In this document: positions 5,926 through 9,947 of the stretch, one piece after another
How the letters are laid out: each line of letters opens with the position of its first letter
Numbering within the stretch: position 1 is the first letter of the stretch
Assembly: GCA_944363995.1 (NCBI GenBank)
Contig: CALVVV010000044.1
Span: 1 to 9,947 of the forward strand
Source of the DNA: an uncultured Bacilli bacterium
GTDB taxonomy: Bacteria; Bacillota_I; Bacilli_A; RF39; UBA660
DNA: 9,947 nucleotides
Direction of reading: 5' to 3'
The notes under the pieces: generated by a model
What the model saw: only the letters and a program-made list of their open reading frames with translations
The model's database searches: none
What the model was told of the DNA's origin: nothing
Position numbers and translations under genes: made by a program

Positions 5926-6631
5926 AAAGTTCAACTCCTTTGCAACAAGTTTCTTTTTTTATAATTAGTTTCATCATATTATCTTTATTTCCTATTTTTT
6001 CAATTTTACCATTATTAAACAAAATAATTTGATCGGCTATGTTTAAAATTCTTTCTTGATGCGATATTACTAAAGTAATACCTTGAAAATTATTTTGAAT
6101 GTATTTAAAAACGCTAATTAAATTTTGAAAACTCCATAAATCAATTCCTGCCTCAGGTTCATCAAAAATAGCTAATTTAGGATTACGAGCAAGCACAGTA
6201 GCTATTTCAATTCTTTTTAATTCACCACCAGATAAAGAATTATTAACCTCGCGATCAACATAATTTAAAGCACAAAGTCCTACTTTTGACAATATGTCAC
6301 AAGCTTTATCTTTTGTTAAATCTTTGTTAATAGCAATTTTAAGCAAGTCAAAGACTGTTAATCCTTTAAAATTAATAGGTTGCTGAAAAGCAAAAGAAAT
6401 TCCCATTCTAGCTCTTTCATCAATAGATTTATTTGTAATATCAATTTTGTTAAACAAAATTTTCCCACTATCCGGTTTTTCTATGCCCATGATTATTTTA
6501 GCCAAACTACTTTTTCCACTACCATTAGGGCCAGTAATAACATAAAATTTCCCTAAATCGAGTTTTAAATTAATTTTTTCAAGGATTTGTTTGTTGTCTC
6601 TTTTAAATGAAATATCAATTAATTCTAACAT
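5918..6631 (-). CDS. sufC: SufC-type ABC ATPase for Fe-S cluster assembly
   Basis: A 237-residue cytosolic ATPase that powers the SufB-like scaffold. Numbering from the upstream ATG, it has Walker A GPNGSGKSS (39-47), the Q-loop (Q88-Q89), the ABC signature LSGGE (138-142), Walker B LAIFDEPEAG (158-167) and the switch His in VISHQE (H196). The EPEAGID region is typical of SufC, whose relatives have DEPxSGLD. The tail ends with three cysteines (CC at 234-235, C241), which E. coli SufC lacks. Two starts exist. ATG 6644-6646 has no ribosome binding site, while ATG 6629-6631 has AAAGGTGAT at an ideal distance and is preferred, removing five residues. It is the first gene of an operon with a near-consensus promoter and overlaps the next gene. 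Confidence 0.95.
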   Translation of the reverse strand: MLELIDISFKRDNKQILEKINLKLDLGKFYVITGPNGSGKSSLAKIIMGIEKPDSGKILFNKIDITNKSIDERARMGISFAFQQPINFKGLTVFDLLKIAINKDLTKDKACDILSKVGLCALNYVDREVNNSLSGGELKRIEIATVLARNPKLAIFDEPEAGIDLWSFQNLISVFKYIQNNFQGITLVISHQERILNIADQIILFNNGKIEKIGNKDNMMKLIIKKETCCKGVELCE

Positions 6632-6634
6632 ATT

Positions 6635-6643
6635 ATCACCTTT
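6635..6643 (-). promoter_or_regulatory. Ribosome binding site that fixes the sufC start
   Basis: AAAGGTGAT on the minus strand, three bases from the ATG at 6629-6631, matches the downstream half of the anti-Shine-Dalgarno complement. It lies inside the codons that would follow the upstream ATG, which has no site of its own. Confidence 0.75.
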
Positions 6644-6661
6644 CATAATTTAGTTATGTTA

Positions 6662-6690
6662 ATTATATAATTTGCTTTTTTTTATGTCAA
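6662..6690 (-). promoter_or_regulatory. Consensus sigma-A promoter of the suf operon
   Basis: On the minus strand TTGACA (6685-6690) and TATAAT (6662-6667) are separated by exactly 17 bp, a perfect match to the vegetative consensus. It is the strongest promoter in the window. The leader to the preferred sufC ATG would be about 20-25 nt, leaving no room for a riboswitch. No IscR or Fur-like operator was recognised. Confidence 0.92.
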
Positions 6691-6724
6691 TATTTTTTAT
6701 TGTAAATTAATAATATATATAAAT

Positions 6725-6734
6725 TTACGCGTAA
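6725..6734. promoter_or_regulatory. Isolated palindrome upstream of the suf promoter
   Basis: TTACGCGTAA is a perfect 10-bp palindrome with a GC-rich centre in an otherwise almost pure AT spacer. It lies about 35 bp upstream of the suf -35 and just beyond the terminator of the neighbouring operon. It could be a regulator site or chance; no family match is claimed. Confidence 0.25.
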
Positions 6735-6744
6735 TTAACTTTAA

Positions 6745-6765
6745 TAAAAAGGACTATATGTCCTT
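6745..6765 (-). terminator. Intrinsic terminator of the right-hand operon
   Basis: Read on the minus strand, AAGGAC and GTCCTT form a 6-bp stem around a 5-nt ATATA loop, followed directly by further T residues (TTTATT). The proximal arm overlaps the TAA stop (6764-6766) of the last gene. It separates this operon from the suf promoter about 55 bp downstream. Confidence 0.8.
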
Positions 6766-7813
6766 ATATCAAAGTAATTCTAAACATCATTATTGTTATT
6801 ACCAAGGTCATGATAAATATTATACTCCATATTCTTTTACTATAGTTAAATATTCTAGTAGCGCCAAAATGACCAAATGGAAAAAAAGGAATAATAGACA
6901 AAATTAGATAAACTAGACTTATTTGGGCTATTTCTTTTAAATAAATATTGTCGACAAAGTAAAGAAAAGGTAAAAACAAAAAAACTAACCATTTTATTAG
7001 CTCTGGACGAGCTAATTTTTCATTATATTCTTTAGTATTTTCATATTTTTGAGGATACCAATTACCATTAATCATATAAGGGAAACCTAAAATACTAATA
7101 ATTATATTAACAAAGATACCACAATTATCTATTTTAAAATATCCATCTTCTTTTGTCGATAAAAAGCCAAAATAACGTGTAGTAATATAAATTATTAAAA
7201 TTATAAAGTAAGAACATAGCAAGCAAAAAAAACTAGTAAGATTATTAAAGAAATAATATAAAAAAGGTAAAGTTAAAAGCATATTTGCAACAAAAAATAA
7301 AATTAATTGAAAAATTGGGTTTATTTTTTGTTCTTTATTATCTTTAAAATATATATATGTATTCATACCAACAGCTAAAAATGTTGGTGTCGTAAAATAG
7401 AATTTGAGAATATTTAGAAATCCTATTTTTTTTGCAATTTTTATCAGACTGGCTTGCTTTAAAATATTATCTGATGGCAAAGCATTATCATCTTTAATTA
7501 ATGCAATTATATCAGTGTTTTTAGCTTGTAAAAATTTTATGGTTTCTTGATATAATTTTTGTTTGATTTCTTGATTTTGGTAATTTTTATCAATACAAAT
7601 TTCACAAATGAAAGCAATTTTTGTTTTTTTAAAATTAACTATTTTATATATTATAGCCTCATTTATTTTTCCATCTAAAGAAGCAATCATTGCTTGTCTA
7701 AATTTAAAAATAAATAATAAAATAATATTAAAAAAAGATTTTTTAGCTACTTTAATAAACTCTTTTTGATTACTTTCATTTATTTCTGTTATTATAATTT
7801 TTTGTTGTTTCAT
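6764..7813 (-). CDS. GNAT-like domain fused to a six-helix membrane domain resembling a degenerate site-2 protease
   Basis: A 349-residue protein. Residues 1 to about 155 look like an N-acetyltransferase (GNAT) fold: the strand FICEICID followed by NYQNQEIKQKLYQETIKFL (64-96) sits where the acetyl-CoA loop Q/RxxGxG/A should be, but the glycines are absent. Residues 165-349 contain about six membrane segments (165-188, 192-212, 228-246, 272-287, 294-312, 327-347). The stretch SIIPFFPFGHFGATRIF (306-322) followed by NYSKRIW resembles the NLLPxxPxDGxKxF...W motif near the active site of M50/site-2 proteases. No HExxH is present, and the metal-binding Asp is replaced. The M50 link is an inference from motif order and may be wrong. 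The ribosome binding site GGAGGG lies before ATG 7811-7813. It is the last gene of the operon, 35 bp behind the second paralogue. Catalysis by either domain is doubtful. Confidence 0.6.
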   Translation of the reverse strand: MKQQKIIITEINESNQKEFIKVAKKSFFNIILLFIFKFRQAMIASLDGKINEAIIYKIVNFKKTKIAFICEICIDKNYQNQEIKQKLYQETIKFLQAKNTDIIALIKDDNALPSDNILKQASLIKIAKKIGFLNILKFYFTTPTFLAVGMNTYIYFKDNKEQKINPIFQLILFFVANMLLTLPFLYYFFNNLTSFFCLLCSYFIILIIYITTRYFGFLSTKEDGYFKIDNCGIFVNIIISILGFPYMINGNWYPQKYENTKEYNEKLARPELIKWLVFLFLPFLYFVDNIYLKEIAQISLVYLILSIIPFFPFGHFGATRIFNYSKRIWSIIFIMTLVITIMMFRITLI

Positions 7814-7848
7814 AGCTAACCCTCCAATACTTAATTATAAAATACTTT

Positions 7849-8520
7849 TTACAACAAGGTATTTAACAAATTATCATACTGATTAGTTAATTCTTCACTA
7901 GTAAAATAAATATAATTATCTTCTAAATACCAATTATCTTGATAATTTACTAAAAAATCTATAATAACTTTAGAATTATTTAAAATTTCTATTATGTTAT
8001 CAATGTCAGCTATAATAGTTTCATCATTTTCTTTTCCAATAATTTGTTCAATATAAAATTCTTGATAGTAACTATCTAATTCTTCTTTTAAATATGATTT
8101 AGCTTTTTCTTCAGTTAAAAATTCTTTATATAAATTTTTATAATTTTCTAATTTTGATTTTGTAGTATTAATATAAGTCTTTGTTGAAGAAAAATTAGGA
8201 CCATCTTCTTGATAATTTTTGTACGTTATCAAAGTAGTAATTTTTTCATTATCTAATTCATCAATGATTGAAATAATCAAATTATAAAAATCTTTTACAT
8301 AATTTTTTGCAGCTTTTTCAACAATTGCATAATCTCCACTAGTTACTATATTATTTAATTTTTGTTCTAATTCAGCTTGGTTATTAGCATCCATTAATTC
8401 ATAAACTTGATTCATTTCTTCAATTAACTTTTTTTCTTCATTTAAATCACTAAATACCAAATAAGCTACTCCACCTAAAACTAAAACAAATAAAACTAAA
8501 ATCCACCAATATTTTTTCAT
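7849..8520 (-). CDS. Membrane-anchored helical protein, second copy of a paralogue pair
   Basis: A 223-residue protein with one N-terminal membrane segment (about 4-23, MKKYWW start) and a predicted extracytoplasmic, mostly helical, acidic domain. It is clearly related to the protein encoded at 9152-9856. Shared landmarks are YAIVEKAAKNYVKD (64-77, versus YAIVEIMAKTYLSD), ITTLITYKNYQEDGPNF (94-110), a Tyr-rich DSYYQEFY stretch (149-156) and the C-terminal FLVNYQDNWYLEDNYIYF (189-206). No catalytic motif or cysteine is present. The start is supported by AGGAGA at 8526-8531, which overlaps the TAG stop of the pentapeptide gene only 8 bp upstream, so the genes are translated from one message. 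Similar small proteins occur in AT-rich Firmicutes, but I know of no assigned function. Confidence 0.75.
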   Translation of the reverse strand: MKKYWWILVLFVLVLGGVAYLVFSDLNEEKKLIEEMNQVYELMDANNQAELEQKLNNIVTSGDYAIVEKAAKNYVKDFYNLIISIIDELDNEKITTLITYKNYQEDGPNFSSTKTYINTTKSKLENYKNLYKEFLTEEKAKSYLKEELDSYYQEFYIEQIIGKENDETIIADIDNIIEILNNSKVIIDFLVNYQDNWYLEDNYIYFTSEELTNQYDNLLNTLL

Positions 8521-8528
8521 AAATTCTC

Positions 8529-9149
8529 CTATTCTTTTACTATTATGTCTAATAAATTAACTAAACTAATAGCTTGATTTTGATTAATAAAAATTTTTTT
8601 TACACTTTTTAAATCAGTTGTTATATTATCTATATTGCTATTACTAAAATCAACACCATTAAAATCATTATTATAAAATTGACAATTCATAAAATTGCAA
8701 TTATCTAATTTTAATTTTGTTGTTATATTATCAAAAAAGGTTGAATCTAAAAATTGACAATTTATAAAATTTATATTTTTAAATTTATTGTTAGAAAAAT
8801 TGCTATAAGATAAAATACACTCTTCAAATTGTATATCATTTAAAGAAGTATCAATAAAACTGATTCCTAACATTTTACAATTTTTGAATTGACATCTTTT
8901 AAATATAATTTTTTCAAATTCTAAATTAGAAAAATCACAATTATTAATAATACAATCAATAAATTCTAGCTTTTTTATTTTATATTTCGTAAAATCTATT
9001 TTCTCTAATTCACAACTATCAAATAAAATTTCATCTTTAAGAATTGTATTACCTTCTTTATTAATTATTTTATAATTACAATATAATTCTTCTTTTAATG
9101 CTTTAACAATATCTATTTCAGCATATAATTTAATAATAGGTTTTTTCAT
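8529..9149 (-). CDS. Pentapeptide-repeat protein (right-handed beta-helix)
   Basis: A 206-residue protein without a signal peptide. From about residue 42 to 172 it has pentapeptide repeats with central Phe or Leu and frequent Cys or Asn (such as LEFIDC, CDFSNL, CQFKNC, INFINC, CNFMNC, CQFYNN). They would form a square right-handed beta-helix of about six to seven coils. The tail (about 173-206, DLKSVKKIFINQNQAISLVNLLDI) corresponds to the capping segment with a QA...LL motif in many small pentapeptide proteins. Some relatives (Qnr, MfpA) mimic DNA and bind gyrase; this protein carries only the general fold, so that role is not claimed. The first 40 residues are not repeat-like. It starts 2 bp after the stop of the preceding gene with only a weak GGAAG site, implying translational coupling. 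It lies between two paralogous membrane-anchored proteins. Confidence 0.85.
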   Translation of the reverse strand: MKKPIIKLYAEIDIVKALKEELYCNYKIINKEGNTILKDEILFDSCELEKIDFTKYKIKKLEFIDCIINNCDFSNLEFEKIIFKRCQFKNCKMLGISFIDTSLNDIQFEECILSYSNFSNNKFKNINFINCQFLDSTFFDNITTKLKLDNCNFMNCQFYNNDFNGVDFSNSNIDNITTDLKSVKKIFINQNQAISLVNLLDIIVKE

Positions 9150-9151
9150 AA

Positions 9152-9856
9152 TTATTCAATACTTCCAATCATTTCATTATATTCATTAGATAATGTAGTG
9201 TTATCAAAAACAATCATATTATCATCAATTTTCCAATAATCACTATTTTCAATTAAAAAATTTAAAACTTTTTCCATTCCTTCAATTTTATTAATAAATT
9301 TATTCACTTTTTCCTCTAACTTTTTTTTATTTTCTTTTAAATTTTTTTCTTTAGCAAATTCTAAATTACCATATAAAGTAATATAAAAATCACTTAAATC
9401 CTCATCAACTATATAGGACATTATTGTATTAATTTCTAAATCAGAAAGCATTACTGCTTCTAAATTTAAAGTTTGTTGTTTTGCTTCTTTCAAGTAAGCT
9501 AGTGTTTCCTTAAATTTTTTACCATCTTTTTTATAATTATTTATTGTTAGAACATCATTAATTTTATTATTTTCAATAATTTCGTTTAAATCTAATATTC
9601 GTTCAAAGACATCTGATAAATATGTTTTTGCCATTATTTCTACAATTGCATAAGCATTATCACTTACTACAGTATCCATTTTATTATAAATTTTTTCTAA
9701 ATCATAATCGTTAGATACATAAATTAAATCATATAAATCTTTAATTTCTCTTTCTACTTTACCATTTGTCATATAATTTCTAACAAAGAGAAAAATAAAT
9801 ATACCAATCAAAATAACAATTATAACATTTAAAAATATTTTTATACTTTTATTCAT
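9152..9856 (-). CDS. Membrane-anchored helical protein, first copy of a paralogue pair
   Basis: A 234-residue protein with one N-terminal membrane segment (about 6-25) followed by an acidic, Lys/Glu-rich helical domain, predicted outside the membrane. It shares its order of motifs with the protein at 7849-8520: DNAYAIVEIMAKTYL (66-80), NDVLTINNYKKDGKKF (100-115), LSDFYITLYGNL (154-165) and FLIENSDYWKIDDNMIVF (200-217). A longer charged segment at about 166-190 (KEKNLKENKKKLEEKV), probably a coiled coil or long helix, is the main length difference. The ribosome binding site lies in AGGTGAGGG just before the ATG. It is the first gene of a four-gene operon under the promoter at 9873-9901. No enzyme motif is present and the function is unknown. 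Confidence 0.75.
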   Translation of the reverse strand: MNKSIKIFLNVIIVILIGIFIFLFVRNYMTNGKVEREIKDLYDLIYVSNDYDLEKIYNKMDTVVSDNAYAIVEIMAKTYLSDVFERILDLNEIIENNKINDVLTINNYKKDGKKFKETLAYLKEAKQQTLNLEAVMLSDLEINTIMSYIVDEDLSDFYITLYGNLEFAKEKNLKENKKKLEEKVNKFINKIEGMEKVLNFLIENSDYWKIDDNMIVFDNTTLSNEYNEMIGSIE

Positions 9857-9872
9857 ACCCTCACCTAAATAT

Positions 9873-9901
9873 ATTGTACCAAATTTCTAACGAAAAGTCA
9901 C
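9873..9901 (-). promoter_or_regulatory. Promoter of the paralogue/pentapeptide operon
   Basis: On the minus strand GTGACT (9896-9901) and TACAAT (9873-9878) are 17 bp apart, matching four and five of six consensus bases. The -10 ends about 17 bp before the start codon, so the leader is very short. An 8-bp dyad lies 2 bp upstream of the -35. Confidence 0.65.
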
Positions 9902-9903
9902 TA

Positions 9904-9923
9904 TAATGAAAAATATTTCATTA
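9904..9923. promoter_or_regulatory. Dyad symmetry element next to the operon's -35
   Basis: TAATGAAA (9904-9911) and TTTCATTA (9916-9923) form a perfect 8-bp inverted repeat with a 4-nt spacer. It has no T-tract on either side, so it is a poor terminator. Its location directly upstream of the -35 at 9896-9901 fits an operator or activator site. Confidence 0.4.
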
Positions 9924-9947
9924 AACTATTGCAAAATAAAAAGTGTT

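Noticed and set aside
6632..6661. Riboswitch or structured leader in front of sufC
   Set aside because: The near-consensus promoter leaves a leader of only about 20-25 nt, too short for any known riboswitch.
8529..9149. Quinolone-resistance (Qnr/MfpA) function for the pentapeptide protein
   Set aside because: Only the general repeat fold is visible. The gyrase-interacting loops of Qnr cannot be identified, and the operon context does not suggest DNA topology.

Overview
This is a very AT-rich window with short spacers, mostly polypurine ribosome binding sites, and intact genes that stop at TAA or TAG. Trp is encoded by TGG in the genes checked, so the standard bacterial code fits. Gene content (a two-gene SUF-like Fe-S operon, a YerB/DUF3048 protein, an HD-domain protein of a type common in Erysipelotrichia and Mollicutes relatives, small membrane-anchored proteins) suggests an uncultured low-GC Firmicute near the Bacilli/Mollicutes border. 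That placement is inference. No phylogenetic marker gene is present.

Layout. The left part (1-1692) is a mobile-element scar. A small HD-domain hydrolase gene (minus strand, own extended -10 promoter, terminator overlapping its stop) is followed by a decayed IS30-family transposase on the plus strand, the only plus-strand coding signal. Beyond it lies a 283-bp spacer holding overlapping inverted repeats and three copies of a 19-bp repeat. The middle (1693-6690) is a minus-strand series read from right to left: a near-perfect sigma-A promoter, a SufC-type ATPase, a SufB/SufD-type scaffold, a broken cation-diffusion-facilitator (CDF) gene, a large exported propeller-like protein, tRNA-Thr(CGU), and a membrane-anchored DUF3048 protein. 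The right part (6745-9901) is a second minus-strand operon with its own promoter and terminator. It encodes a membrane-anchored helical protein, a pentapeptide-repeat protein, a paralogue of the first protein, and a GNAT-like domain fused to a multi-spanning membrane domain.

How the genes fit together. SufC and SufB would form a minimal ATP-driven Fe-S cluster scaffold. The CDF gene behind them has lost roughly 70 internal codons, including the second metal-binding helix, and carries TAG where a conserved Trp codon is expected, so it is best read as a pseudogene inside a live operon. The tRNA sits 17 bp upstream of the DUF3048 start, so the two are probably co-transcribed. The four-gene right operon is the best candidate for an undescribed system: two diverged paralogues with a single N-terminal membrane anchor flank a cytosolic beta-helix protein, followed by a fusion protein whose two recognisable folds both appear to lack catalytic residues. 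Its function cannot be read from sequence.
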